A stretch of 64,000 bases of DNA from Nocardiopsis alba DSM 43377 (GCF_000341225.1 NZ_ANAC01000007.1:186001-250000), one strand, 5' to 3'. Counted from the stretch's first letter, positions 34,609-43,470 are shown. Program-made: numbers and translations. The notes: a model not told the origin generated them from the letters alone.

Positions 34609-34638
34609 TCGAACCCACCCCGCGATATCCGCTAGAAT
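34609..34638 (+). promoter_or_regulatory. Promoter of tRNA-Ala copy 3
   Basis: TCGAAC (34609-34614), 18-base spacer, TAGAAT (34633-34638). GATATCCGCTA around the -10 is shared with tRNA copy 1. Confidence 0.55.
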
Positions 34639-34655
34639 CATGATCACGGCTTCAA

Positions 34656-34728
34656 GGGGCTATGGCGCAGTTGGTAGCGCGCCTCCATGGCATGGAGGAG
34701 GTCTGGGGTTCGAATCCCCATAGCTCCA
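34656..34728 (+). tRNA. tRNA-Ala (anticodon GGC), copy 3
   Basis: Third identical 73-base copy, 972 bases downstream of copy 2. All arms pair as in copy 1, no encoded CCA. Confidence 0.98.
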
Positions 34729-34743
34729 CGTAACAGACGGTAC

Positions 34744-34780
34744 GAGAACCCCGCTCCCGGGTAACGGGAGCGGGGTTCTC
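34744..34780 (+). terminator. Terminator of tRNA-Ala copy 3
   Basis: A perfect 16-bp stem (GAGAACCCCGCTCCCG and complement) with a GGTAA loop, followed by GCGTTT. Confidence 0.92.
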
Positions 34781-34861
34781 GCGTTTCCGGGTCCGGGCGA
34801 GGGAACGCCAGGGCGGAGGGGCGCCCCCGGTTCGCCCGATCGGAGAACGCGGGTTCGTCCC

Positions 34862-34920
34862 TTGACCGGGGAGGCTTCGAAGCGCATAATCAACTTAGTG
34901 GTTGATCAACTGAAAGGTTG
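34862..34920 (+). promoter_or_regulatory. ArsR-type promoter with tandem 16-base operator repeats
   Basis: TTGACC (34862-34867), 17-base spacer, CATAAT (34885-34890). Directly behind lie two tandem 16-base units, each beginning ATCAACT and ending GGTTG (34889-34904 and 34905-34920); the first also forms the inverted repeat ATCAAC-N6-GTTGAT. The ArsR protein very likely binds here and represses its own operon. Confidence 0.7.
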
Positions 34921-34924
34921 AATA

Positions 34925-35275
34925 GTGGCGGACGACCCGCTCAGTCTCACCTTCGCCGCGCTGGCGGACCCGACCCGTCGGGAGATCCTCGCCCGGTTGG
35001 CCCGAGGCGAGGCGACCGTCAACGAACTGGCGGAACCGTTCCCCATGAGCCTCCAGGCGATCTCCAAACACCTGAAGGTCCTCGAAAGGGCGGGGCTCAT
35101 CGTGCGCGGCAGGAACGCCCAATGGCGCCCCTGCCGCCTGGAACCGGCCCCCCTGGAGGAGGTCGATCGTTGGATCGACCGCTACCGGGAACGATGGGAG
35201 GACAGGTTCGCCCGCCTGGACGAGGAACTGAACAGGATCCAGAGCAGCGACAAGGGAGAGAAGAGCCATGAGTGA
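34925..35275 (+). CDS. ArsR/SmtB-family regulator
   Basis: A 116-residue winged-helix protein: LADPTRREILARLARGEATVNELAEPFPMSLQAISKHLKVLERAGLI (residues ~12-58, classical HTH region) and WRPCRLEPAPLEEVDRWIDRYRERW. It lacks the CVC metal site of SmtB and belongs to the metal-independent group that is regularly paired with an SRPBCC gene, as here (start overlap 8 bases). It should repress the pair through the tandem repeats upstream. GAAAGG precedes the GTG start. Confidence 0.92.
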   Translation: MADDPLSLTFAALADPTRREILARLARGEATVNELAEPFPMSLQAISKHLKVLERAGLIVRGRNAQWRPCRLEPAPLEEVDRWIDRYRERWEDRFARLDEELNRIQSSDKGEKSHE

Positions 35276-35750
35276 CCTCGAGGTCATCGCGGAACCGGGA
35301 CGCCAGGACATCGTCATGACCCGCACCTTCGACGCCCCGCGCGACGTCGTCTACCGGGCCATGAGCGACCCCGAACTGCTGACCCGTTGGTGGGGGCTGG
35401 ACTCCACCACCACGGTCATCGACCGGCTGGACCTTCGGCCCGGCGGCTCCTGGAGGTTCGTGGAGAAGGACCGCGACGGACAGGAGTACGCCTTCCACGG
35501 CGTCGTCCACGACGCGCGGGAACCGGAGGGCTTCACCCAGACCTTCGAGTTCGAGGGGATGCCCGGCCACGTGCTCCTGGAACGGCACACCCTGGAGGAG
35601 GCGGAGGGCCGCACCCTCTACACCTCGCTCGCGGTGTTCCAGAGCGTGGAGGACCGGGACGGGATGGTCGCCTCCGGCATGGAGGACGGGGCGCGACAGT
35701 CCATGGACCGTCTGGAGGAGCTCCTGCGCACCCTGCGCACCCAGGGCTGA
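35268..35750 (+). CDS. SRPBCC (AHSA1-type) domain protein
   Basis: A 160-residue START/Bet v1-like protein: MTRTFDAPRDVVYRAMSDPELLTRWWG, then DLRPGGSWRFVEKD, EGFTQTFEFEGMPGH and GMEDGARQSMDRLEELL. These proteins have a hydrophobic ligand pocket; the Aha1-like group is common next to ArsR regulators but its ligands are rarely known. Overlaps the ArsR gene by 8 bases, so it is co-translated. Confidence 0.9.
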   Translation: MSDLEVIAEPGRQDIVMTRTFDAPRDVVYRAMSDPELLTRWWGLDSTTTVIDRLDLRPGGSWRFVEKDRDGQEYAFHGVVHDAREPEGFTQTFEFEGMPGHVLLERHTLEEAEGRTLYTSLAVFQSVEDRDGMVASGMEDGARQSMDRLEELLRTLRTQG

Positions 35751-35835
35751 ACCCCGACCACCGACCTCCCCGCCCTCGACCCGACGGCGGGGAGGTCGGC
35801 CTGTGGACGACGCCGAACCTGTCCCCGGATCCGGG

Positions 35836-35841
35836 TACTGT
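35836..35841 (+). promoter_or_regulatory. -10 element TACTGT, leaderless start of the DinG-like helicase
   Basis: TACTGT ends 6 bases before GTG at 35848. This supports 35848 over the in-frame GTG at 35803. Confidence 0.5.
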
Positions 35842-35847
35842 CGACGG

Positions 35848-37950
35848 GTGGCAGATCTCCCCGACGTCCCCACCCTCCTCGACGCGGCCGTCGAGGCCCT
35901 GGGCGGCAGCAGCCGAGAGGGACAGCAGACCATGGCCGACGCCGTCGCCGCGGCGGTCGAACGGCGCGAACACCTGGTGGTCCAGGCCGGCACCGGAACC
36001 GGTAAGTCCCTGGCCTATCTGGTGCCCGCGATCAGACGCGCGATGGCCTCCAAGACCACCGTCGTGATCTCCACGGCCACCATCGCGCTCCAGAACCAGC
36101 TCATCGACCGGGACCTTCCACGCCTGGCCGCCGCGCTGGCCCCGCTCCTGCCCCGCGAACCCACGTTCGCGGTGCTCAAGGGCCGACGCAACTACCTGTG
36201 CCGCAACCGGCTCCAGGCCGGAACGGACGAGGAGGCCGAGGGCGCCGAACTCTTCGACCCCCGCCAGCTCTCCTCCCTGGGACGCCAGGTCGCGCGGCTG
36301 CACGAATGGGCCGAGGACACCCTCACCGGCGACCGCGACGAACTCGTCCCCGGCGTCGGCGACCTCGCCTGGCGCCAGGTCTCGGTGGGCGGCAACGAGT
36401 GCATGGGCGCCCGGGTGTGCTCCTTCGGCCAGGAGTGCTTCGCCGAGTTCGCCCGCGAGGCCGCCGCCGGGGTCGACGTGGTGGTCACCAACCACGCCAT
36501 GCTCTCCATCGACATGTCGCAGGGCCACCACCTGCTGCCCGAACACGACACGATCATGATCGACGAGGCCCACGAACTGGTCGACCGGGCCACCTCGGTG
36601 GCCACCGGCTCCCTGAGCGAGCGCGCCGTGACCACCGCCGCCAAACGGGCCGCGCGACTGGTCGAACCGGGTATCTCCGAACGTCTCACCGAGTGCGCCG
36701 ACGGCCTGGCCCTGATGTTCACCGAGGTGCCCGAAGGACGCCTCGACCACATCGACGAGGGCCTGGCCGGAGCGGTCGCCGCCGTCCGCGACGCCGCCGC
36801 GGCGTGCGTCACGGCGATCGGCCCCAACCCGGGAGAACTCGACCCCGACACGGCCTCCGATCGCAAACTCGCCCTGGCCGCACTGGAAGAGGTCCGCGAG
36901 GCCGCCGTCCGAATCCTGGAGTCGTACGAGCCGCCACTGCGCGACCGCACCGAGGTCGTCTGGCTGACCAAGGCGCTCTCCCGCGCGCCCGCGCTCAACG
37001 TCGCCCCGCTCGGGGTCGGCGGACTGCTTCGGGAGAAACTCTTCGGCGACCGCACCGTCGTTCTGACCTCCGCGACCCTCACCCTGGGCGGCGACTTCAC
37101 CGCCCTGGCCCGCCAATGGGGGCTGGGCCGCGAGGTCGCGCGCGAGGAGGCCGACCGGGCCGCCGGCCGCCCCCTGGAACCGGTCGGGGTCCCCGCCCCC
37201 ACGAAGGACGGCGACGACGGGAACGACGGCCCGCACCGGGCGGAGGGAGAACCCCGCTGGCGCGGACTGGACGTCGGCTCGCCCTTCGACCACGCCCGCA
37301 GCGGCATCCTCTACGTCGCACGCCACCTGCCCAAACCCGGCCGGGACGGGCTGTCCGAGGACTACCTGGACGAGATCGCCGGGCTGATCGAGGCCTCCGA
37401 CGGACGCGCCCTGGGACTGTTCTCCTCGATGCGCGCCGCCCAACAGGCCGCCGAGGAGCTGCGCGAGCGTCTGGACCAGCCGATCCTGTGCCAGGGAGAG
37501 GACTCCACCGGCCAACTGGTGCGGCGGTTCACCGAGGACGAGCGCTCCTGCCTGTTCGGCACCCTCTCGCTGTGGCAGGGCGTCGACGTGCCGGGCCCCT
37601 CGTTGCAGCTGGTCATCGTCGACCGGATCCCCTTCCCACGCCCGGACGACCCACTGGCCTCGGCCCGTCAGCGCGCGGTGTCCGCGCACGGGGGCAACGG
37701 CTTCCTGGCGGTCTCGGCCACCCACGCCGCCCTGCTGCTGGCCCAGGGCACCGGACGACTGCTGCGCTCCACCGACGACCGCGGGGTGATCGCCGTCCTG
37801 GACCCGCGGCTGGCCACGGCGGGGTACGGGGGTTTCCTCCGCTCCTCGCTCCCGCCCTATTGGGGGACGGCCGACCCGGAGGTGGCCCGTTCGGCCCTGC
37901 GACGTCTGGCCGAGAAGGCGAGAGCCGAAGAGGGCGAGAACGTGGCCTGA
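35848..37950 (+). CDS. DinG-like ATP-dependent DNA helicase (XPD/YoaA family)
   Basis: A 700-residue superfamily 2 helicase. Walker A is QAGTGTGKS near residue 50; VISTATIALQNQLI is motif Ia; four Cys (YLCRN, ECMGARVCS, ECF) at residues ~125-210 match the iron-sulfur cluster of the XPD/DinG group; DEAH follows in MIDEAHELVD (~residue 238); late motifs are SLWQGVDVPG and LAQGTGRLLRS. It unwinds 5'-to-3' and helps resolve R-loops or damaged replication intermediates. It has a Gln-rich accessory insert with EPRWRGLDVGSPF. It starts leaderless. Confidence 0.92.
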   Translation: MADLPDVPTLLDAAVEALGGSSREGQQTMADAVAAAVERREHLVVQAGTGTGKSLAYLVPAIRRAMASKTTVVISTATIALQNQLIDRDLPRLAAALAPLLPREPTFAVLKGRRNYLCRNRLQAGTDEEAEGAELFDPRQLSSLGRQVARLHEWAEDTLTGDRDELVPGVGDLAWRQVSVGGNECMGARVCSFGQECFAEFAREAAAGVDVVVTNHAMLSIDMSQGHHLLPEHDTIMIDEAHELVDRATSVATGSLSERAVTTAAKRAARLVEPGISERLTECADGLALMFTEVPEGRLDHIDEGLAGAVAAVRDAAAACVTAIGPNPGELDPDTASDRKLALAALEEVREAAVRILESYEPPLRDRTEVVWLTKALSRAPALNVAPLGVGGLLREKLFGDRTVVLTSATLTLGGDFTALARQWGLGREVAREEADRAAGRPLEPVGVPAPTKDGDDGNDGPHRAEGEPRWRGLDVGSPFDHARSGILYVARHLPKPGRDGLSEDYLDEIAGLIEASDGRALGLFSSMRAAQQAAEELRERLDQPILCQGEDSTGQLVRRFTEDERSCLFGTLSLWQGVDVPGPSLQLVIVDRIPFPRPDDPLASARQRAVSAHGGNGFLAVSATHAALLLAQGTGRLLRSTDDRGVIAVLDPRLATAGYGGFLRSSLPPYWGTADPEVARSALRRLAEKARAEEGENVA

Positions 37951-37999
37951 GGGGACGCGGAACCAGGCCGGGCGGCTCGGCCCGGCCTCGACCACCGGC

Positions 38000-38030
38000 G
38001 TCCCGTCCCGGACGGCGTCCGGAACGGGAC
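38000..38030. terminator. Bidirectional terminator between helicase and the zinc-ribbon gene
   Basis: A 14-bp stem (GTCCCGTCCCGGAC / GTCCGGAACGGGAC, one mismatch) with a GGC loop lies between two convergent genes. Confidence 0.8.
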
Positions 38031-38032
38031 CC

Positions 38033-38557
38033 TCAGCCTCGTGTGCGGTAGCCGAAGAGACGGACCGCGTAACCGGGGGAGTCGTCCTCGGGTTCCTGGA
38101 TGTGCCAGCGGTCGTCGTGCTCGCCGACCAGGAGCTCGCTCCACATCATGTCGATGAGTTTGAGTCTGGAGACCACCGAGGCCTCCGGGTCCAGGACGAT
38201 CGAATACGAGTGGTCGGTGAGCCGTTGGGTCACCATGCCCACGGACTGACCGTCCCAGATGGCCGGGACGGTGGCGTGGCCGACCTCGACGCCGCACAGC
38301 CGCAGTTGCTCGACCTCTTCGTCGAGTGCCTCGGCGGCCAGGGCCCCGTCCAGACGCAGGGCGTCCTCCAGCTCGTCGCGATCCTCGTCGGACCGCAGGT
38401 AGGCGTGGTAGGTGCGGTAGTCGCACGAACGGCACTTGCGCCAGACCACGCAGCGGGCCAGCCCGTAGGCGGACTGCGCCTCGCCGACACTCTGGTAGTC
38501 GCTCACCTTGCGGATCATGCCGCATTCGCAACACAGGGCAGTGAGATCCTGCTTCAT
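38033..38557 (-). CDS. Conserved hypothetical protein with N-terminal zinc-ribbon-like cysteines
   Basis: A 174-residue protein. CCECG near residue 10 and CRSCDY near residue 42 form two CxxC knuckles that could bind zinc; the remainder has alternating acidic helices (EDRDELEDALRL) and strands (IWDGQSVGMVTQRL; YSIVLDP). GGGAGGGGGG upstream of the ATG gives a strong ribosome-binding site. It is not recognised beyond that; similar proteins seem actinobacterial. It is followed on the same strand side by another unknown small gene. Confidence 0.75.
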   Translation of the reverse strand: MKQDLTALCCECGMIRKVSDYQSVGEAQSAYGLARCVVWRKCRSCDYRTYHAYLRSDEDRDELEDALRLDGALAAEALDEEVEQLRLCGVEVGHATVPAIWDGQSVGMVTQRLTDHSYSIVLDPEASVVSRLKLIDMMWSELLVGEHDDRWHIQEPEDDSPGYAVRLFGYRTRG

Positions 38558-38749
38558 CGGAGTCCCCCCTCCCAGGTGAGTATGCGACGGATCGAGCCTG
38601 TTAGGGAACCCGTTCGGCGAGGAAGTCGCGGCAAGGAGTCGTCATCAATGCCCAAAATGACCGGCTGACGGGTTTCGCGGGCGCGGAAACAGGCGCCGGG
38701 GTGGCCGTTCTCACGTTCGCCACACCCGGCGGAGTGCCGTCCGACGCGG

Positions 38750-39097
38750 TCAGTCGTCCATGGACAGGCCGCGTTTGTTACGTTCGGTCCAGTCGCGCAT
38801 TCTCTGCGGGTAGCCGACGATCTGGACGTCATAGGCGGGGGCGGCCAGATCGGCCGCGACCTTGCGCAGGACCTCGGGGGAGCCACAGCGGCGGCGGATC
38901 CACTCGCCGTCGGTGGCGACCGCGACCGCGGTGGCCCGGGTCGCGAAGGTCTCGGGTTCGACGAAGAACTCCACCCCGACCCTGGTCTTCGCGAACTCGA
39001 TCAGCGCCTTGATGTCCGAATCCTCGGCGGCCCGGTCGAACCGGGCCTTGCCCTTGCGGTTGGCCTTGCGGAGTCCGAAGCGGTCTCGCCATCCCAT
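38750..39097 (-). CDS. Conserved hypothetical protein
   Basis: A 115-residue soluble protein beginning MGWRDRFGLRKANRKGKARFD, with FVEPETFATRATAVAVATDGEWIRRR and a C-terminal YDVQIVGYPQRMRDW. GAGGAGAC upstream of the ATG at 39097 fixes the start; longer in-frame readings are not supported. The basic N terminus followed by an alpha/beta body is reminiscent of small actinobacterial oxidoreductase-locus proteins, but no function can be assigned. Upstream of it lies the divergent TPR-like gene. Confidence 0.75.
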   Translation of the reverse strand: MGWRDRFGLRKANRKGKARFDRAAEDSDIKALIEFAKTRVGVEFFVEPETFATRATAVAVATDGEWIRRRCGSPEVLRKVAADLAAPAYDVQIVGYPQRMRDWTERNKRGLSMDD

Positions 39098-39287
39098 CGG
39101 TGGCCGTCTCCTCAATGCGGGTCCGGTTCTCGTGCAAACTCGGCTGCGCGCGAGTCTATCCACTCGGACAACGAACGAGGTGGGCCGAGAGTGCCCCGGC
39201 TGCACCGGTTTCACGTGTTTTCCGGACGGCTCGGTCACCACGCTGCTACGTTCTGTTCACACGCGGCTCGGTCAGGGGGAGAAAGAC

Positions 39288-40859
39288 ATGCCGATGTGGA
39301 CATGGGCTGGGGAAACGGCGCGTCGACTGCGCGCCGCGGGGCAGGAGGAGTTGGCCGAGGCGGTGACCCGGCTGCCCCGACTGTGCGAGGCCGGCGACTC
39401 GGTCAAGGTCGAGGCCGTGGCGCGTTCGGCGATGCGCACGGCGCGACGTCTGGTCGCCGAGGCCGGTAACCGGGAGGCCGCGGTCCCCGGGGTGTTCGGT
39501 CCGCCGACCCTGTTCTATCTGGCCTATTGGCCGTTGGCGGTCCGGGTGGGGGCCCTGGGGGAGGGGCGTCGCGCCCTGGCCCAGGCCGAGGCCGCGGCCC
39601 GGGACGAGCCCGCTCCGCACACCCACGGTCCGCTGCCGGTCTCGGCCCGGGTGTCGCTGGTGCGCTGCCAGTCCAACATCGACGCCCGGGGCACCACCGA
39701 GATCCGACGCGAGTTGTTGTCGGCGCGGAGCCTGTCGGGTTGGGAGGACACCCCGGCCTGGCCGGCGTTCACCCTGGCCAGGGTGCATCTGCTCATCGAC
39801 GAGGAACAGGCCGACCGCGCCGAGGCGGAGCTGCGCCGTTACGAGCACACCGCCACCGGGCCGGCCCTGCTGGGGGCGGAGGGGGTGTTCGCGCTGGTGC
39901 GCGCCCTGCGACACCAGGACAAGCACACCGACGCGCTGGAGACCCTGGACCGGCTGGAGGCCGAACTCGGGTTGGAGGAGGAGCGCGGCGCCAATCCGCG
40001 TCGGACCGCTCTGCTCCGCTCGATCCGTTTCGAACGGGCCCGTCTGCTGTCCTGGCTGGCCCGACTGGGGTTGTGCGACGCCCGTAAGGCCATCGCCCTG
40101 CTGCCCACCGTGGAGGAGGCCGAGGCCTGCCCGAATCTGCGCCCGGCCTGGACCGAGGCGGTGGAGAACCTCGTCTGCCAGGGGAGCGTGCGCAACGACT
40201 GGCGGCTGGGCGTGCGGGTGACCACCTGGTCGCGTTACTTCGAGCGGGTGGGGGCTCCGCGTCGCGGCGCCGAACTGGCGTTGGCCGCGACCCGGCTGGC
40301 CTGCGGTCGGGGTGCCCGTTGGGTCGCGGAGTGCTCCGCGCGGCGGGCCGAACAGCTCATCGGAGAGCTCGGCGGGGTCGAGGAGATCACCGGAGACCTG
40401 GCCGAGGCCCGGTCGATGGTGGGTTCGATGGCGCCGATCCGCCCGCTGGCCCCGTCGGAGGGCATCCTGGAGTTCCTTCGGGCCCGTCCCGCCGAGGAGG
40501 TCGACCCCGAGGAGCAGGCCGAACAGGTGAACGTGGCGCTCTCCGCTAGGCCGCACGACACCGCCCTGTTGAGCGCGCTCGGCCAGGTGGGGCGCACCCT
40601 GATGTTGTCCGACGCGGCGACAGAGCCCCAGTGGCGGCATGTCCGTGAGCAGCCGGGCGACCAGCGTGCGGCCCTGTCGCTGTTGGAGACGTTGATGCAC
40701 GACAACGACACCGCGGGGGTGCGCGACCTGGTCCGGACCCTCGCCGCGGGCGCCCTGTCGACCGGGGAGACGGCAGCCGGTGGGCACCCGGGCGTCGCCG
40801 CCGCGCCGGAGGCCGTCACCCGGATGGTCCAGCCCGCGGGGGTCCGCGAAGCGCGTTGA
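39288..40859 (+). CDS. Large helical-repeat (TPR-like) protein
   Basis: A 523-residue, almost all-alpha protein with repeated ~34-residue helix pairs rich in Ala, Leu, Arg and Glu (e.g. ARVHLLIDEEQADRAEAELRRYEH; GVFALVRALRHQDKHTDALETLDRLEAEL), as in TPR solenoids. There is no DNA-binding or enzymatic motif and no signal peptide, so it is probably a cytoplasmic scaffold. GGGGGAGAAAGAC precedes the ATG at 39288; the longer frame upstream is antisense of the neighbouring gene. Similar repeat domains occur in actinobacterial regulators, but the HTH is missing here. Confidence 0.75.
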   Translation: MPMWTWAGETARRLRAAGQEELAEAVTRLPRLCEAGDSVKVEAVARSAMRTARRLVAEAGNREAAVPGVFGPPTLFYLAYWPLAVRVGALGEGRRALAQAEAAARDEPAPHTHGPLPVSARVSLVRCQSNIDARGTTEIRRELLSARSLSGWEDTPAWPAFTLARVHLLIDEEQADRAEAELRRYEHTATGPALLGAEGVFALVRALRHQDKHTDALETLDRLEAELGLEEERGANPRRTALLRSIRFERARLLSWLARLGLCDARKAIALLPTVEEAEACPNLRPAWTEAVENLVCQGSVRNDWRLGVRVTTWSRYFERVGAPRRGAELALAATRLACGRGARWVAECSARRAEQLIGELGGVEEITGDLAEARSMVGSMAPIRPLAPSEGILEFLRARPAEEVDPEEQAEQVNVALSARPHDTALLSALGQVGRTLMLSDAATEPQWRHVREQPGDQRAALSLLETLMHDNDTAGVRDLVRTLAAGALSTGETAAGGHPGVAAAPEAVTRMVQPAGVREAR

Positions 40860-40896
40860 TCCCGAGTGGGCCCGGTCGGTGGGGCCGGGCCCGGGA

Positions 40897-41688
40897 TCAG
40901 CGGTCGGCGCGGGCCCCGTCGAGGAGCGACCGGCCGGCCGGATAGTTCAACGCCGCGGCGGGCAGTTCGGCGGGGCGGCCGCTGGCCAGGACCCGCACCC
41001 GGCCGGCGCGCGCGGACGGGGGTTCGGCGGTGCCGATCCGGCGCAGTGTCTGGGCGGCGACCGCGTCGGCGGCGGTGAACAGCGCGGCCCTTCCGCCGAG
41101 GGCCTCCGAGATCCGCTGTCCGACCAGGTCGTAGTGGGTGCAGCCGAGCACCACCCCGCGTACCTCGGGCGGGGTCAGTTCCGCCGCGTAGTCCACCGCG
41201 TCGGCGATCCTGCGCGGGTCGGCCGACTCCACCGCCTCGGCGAGTCCGATACAGGCCACCGGGGTGACCTCCAGGTTCGAGGCGAAGGTCTCCACCAGGC
41301 CGCGCTGGTAGGCGCTGCGGGTGGTGGCCTCGGTCGACCAGACCGCGATGGGGGTGCCCGCGGCGGCGGCCGGTTTGATGGCGGGGACGGTGCCGATCAC
41401 CGGAACGCCGGGCTCGTATTCGGCGCGCAGCGCGTCCAGTCCGTGGACCGAGGCCGTGTTGCACGGCACCACCACGGCGTCCAGGCGACCGCCGTCCTCG
41501 GCCACGGCCCGGGTGGCGGCGCGGGCCCCGGCCAGGGCGCGTCCGATCACCTCCTCGGGCGTTCGGGGGCCCCAGGGCATGTGGTCGGGATCCATGGACA
41601 GGTACAGGTCGGCGTCGGGTCGTGCCGCGCGCAGAGCGGCGGCGGTGGACAGCATGCCGATGCCGGAGTCGATGAGAGCGATGCGCAC
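40897..41688 (-). CDS. murI: Glutamate racemase
   Basis: A 263-residue cofactor-independent racemase that makes D-glutamate for peptidoglycan. The two catalytic cysteines are present, Cys76 in VVPCNTAS and Cys183 in LGCTHYDLVG, and the N terminus IALIDSGIGM supplies Asp7. The GTG start at 41688 has TAGGAT eight bases upstream and no ribosome-binding site, so it may also be leaderless or nearly so. Longer in-frame readings into the upstream oxidoreductase are rejected. Not co-transcribed with nadD-type cell-wall genes here. Confidence 0.9.
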   Translation of the reverse strand: MRIALIDSGIGMLSTAAALRAARPDADLYLSMDPDHMPWGPRTPEEVIGRALAGARAATRAVAEDGGRLDAVVVPCNTASVHGLDALRAEYEPGVPVIGTVPAIKPAAAAGTPIAVWSTEATTRSAYQRGLVETFASNLEVTPVACIGLAEAVESADPRRIADAVDYAAELTPPEVRGVVLGCTHYDLVGQRISEALGGRAALFTAADAVAAQTLRRIGTAEPPSARAGRVRVLASGRPAELPAAALNYPAGRSLLDGARADR

Positions 41689-41935
41689 GTAACGGGATCC
41701 TATGCGGGCCGGCCGGTGACGCCGCCGGCACACGGGGTGACCGGGGGGTCGCCGCCCTCGGAAAGGGTGCGCGCCGGTCGCTCGTGGACGACGACGGGTG
41801 AGACACGTAGCGAAATGGGGTGGCACAGAACCGTTACCGATAGGTAGAACTGAGGGGATCGGCCTGCCCCGGCACGCCATGCGACCGGTTCTGGCCGACC
41901 TGATCCGAGCCGCGCGAACCGTCAGGGGATCCGGT

Positions 41936-43399
41936 ATGACCCGAGAGCAGTCCGGTACCACTCCGCACCAGGGATCGATCGAGGGGACCGCTCCCCCGAC
42001 GGGGATGGCCGAGCATCGGGTGGCGGTCCAGCGGCTGAGCCGGGAGTATCGGGCGCTGCCGGCCGACGCCCCGGTCCGCCTGGCCAAGCCCACCTCCAAC
42101 CTCTTCCGGTTCCGTGAGCCCTCGTCGGCTCCGGCGTTGGACGTGTCCGCCTTCTCCGGGGTGATCTCCATCGACCCGGTCGAACGGTTGGCCGACGTCG
42201 GTGGGATGACCACCTATGAGGAGCTGGTGGCGCGGACCCTTCCGCACGGTCTGATGCCCATGGTCGTGCCTCAGCTGCGCACCATCACCCTGGGCGGCGC
42301 GGTGACCGGTCTGGGGATCGAGTCCTCCTCGTTCCGTAACGGTCTGCCCCATGAGTCGGTGCAGGAGATGGAGGTCCTCACCGGTTCGGGTGAGGTCGTC
42401 ACGGCCACCCGTGACAACGTCCACTCCGATCTCTTCCACGGCTTCCCCAACTCCTACGGAACGCTCGGCTACGGCCTGCGGTTGCGTATCGAGTTGGAGC
42501 CGGTCTCTCCCTACGTGCACCTGCGCCACCTGCGTTTCTCCGACGCGGGCGAGGCCATGGCCGCCCTGGAGGTCATCTGTGACGAGGCCTCCCACGATGG
42601 GGAGCGGGTCGACTTCGTCGACGGTGTGTCCTTCGCGCCGGACGAGCTGTATCTGACGCTGGCCCGGTTCACCGATCGGGCGCCCTGGACCAGTGACTAC
42701 ACCGGTACCGACATCTACTACCGGTCCATTCCGCGCTACGCGGGCGAGGGCCCGGGCGACTACCTCACGATCCACGACTATCTGTGGCGTTGGGACACCG
42801 ACTGGTTCTGGTGCTCCCGGGCCTTCGGTACCCAGAACCCGCTGGTGCGTCCGCTGTGGCCCCGTTCTCTCAAGCGTTCCGACGTGTACCGCCGTCTGGT
42901 GGCCTGGGATCGGCGCACCGACTTCTCCCGGTTGCTGAACCACTACCGCGGGCGTACCCCGCAGGAGCCGCTCATCCAGGACGTCGAGGTGGGGGTGGAG
43001 CGCGGCGCGGAGTTCCTCGACTTCTTCCACTCCGAGATCGGCATGACCCCGTTGTGGATGTGTCCGCTCCGCCTGCGCGAGCCCCGCCGCCCGGGTATGT
43101 CCTCCGACGAGCACGTGTGGCCGCTGTACCCGTTGGAGAACGACCGGCTCTACGTGAACTTCGGGTTCTGGGGGCTGGTCGACATGAAGCCGGGGCAGCG
43201 TCGCGCCCACCACAACCGTCGGGTCGAGGAGGAGGTCTCCCGGCTCGGCGGTCACAAGTCCCTCTACTCGGACGCCTTCTACTCCGAGGACGAGTTCTGG
43301 GAGCTGTACAACGGCACGGCCTATCGCGGTCTCAAGGAGGAATACGACCCGGACGGGCGTCTCCTGGACCTGTACGCCAAGTGCGTACGCAATCGCTGA
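41936..43399 (+). CDS. tmsA: FAD-dependent oxidoreductase of 10-methyl fatty acid synthesis
   Basis: A 487-residue FAD-binding-4/DHCR24-like flavoprotein (ISIDPVERLADVGGMTTYEELV; VVPQLRTITLGGAVTGLGIESSSF; GFPNSYGTLGYGLRL; FGFWGLVDMKPGQ). In actinobacteria such a gene directly upstream of a cyclopropane-synthase-like methyltransferase encodes the reductase that turns 10-methylene into 10-methyl acyl chains (TmsA/BfaA, tuberculostearic acid). The ATG at 41936 follows AGGGGA. The gene is divergent from murI and starts an operon-like run of three. Confidence 0.85.
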   Translation: MTREQSGTTPHQGSIEGTAPPTGMAEHRVAVQRLSREYRALPADAPVRLAKPTSNLFRFREPSSAPALDVSAFSGVISIDPVERLADVGGMTTYEELVARTLPHGLMPMVVPQLRTITLGGAVTGLGIESSSFRNGLPHESVQEMEVLTGSGEVVTATRDNVHSDLFHGFPNSYGTLGYGLRLRIELEPVSPYVHLRHLRFSDAGEAMAALEVICDEASHDGERVDFVDGVSFAPDELYLTLARFTDRAPWTSDYTGTDIYYRSIPRYAGEGPGDYLTIHDYLWRWDTDWFWCSRAFGTQNPLVRPLWPRSLKRSDVYRRLVAWDRRTDFSRLLNHYRGRTPQEPLIQDVEVGVERGAEFLDFFHSEIGMTPLWMCPLRLREPRRPGMSSDEHVWPLYPLENDRLYVNFGFWGLVDMKPGQRRAHHNRRVEEEVSRLGGHKSLYSDAFYSEDEFWELYNGTAYRGLKEEYDPDGRLLDLYAKCVRNR

Positions 43400-43470
43400 A
43401 GCATCAGGACACCACCGGCGGGGGCGACCCGTGGGCATGGGTCGCGTCCGCGAGGAGGAAGGACGAGAGC

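Noticed and set aside
35533-37995. An 820-codon minus-strand frame opposite the helicase
   Set aside because: Same mirror effect; the plus strand encodes a complete helicase with all motifs.
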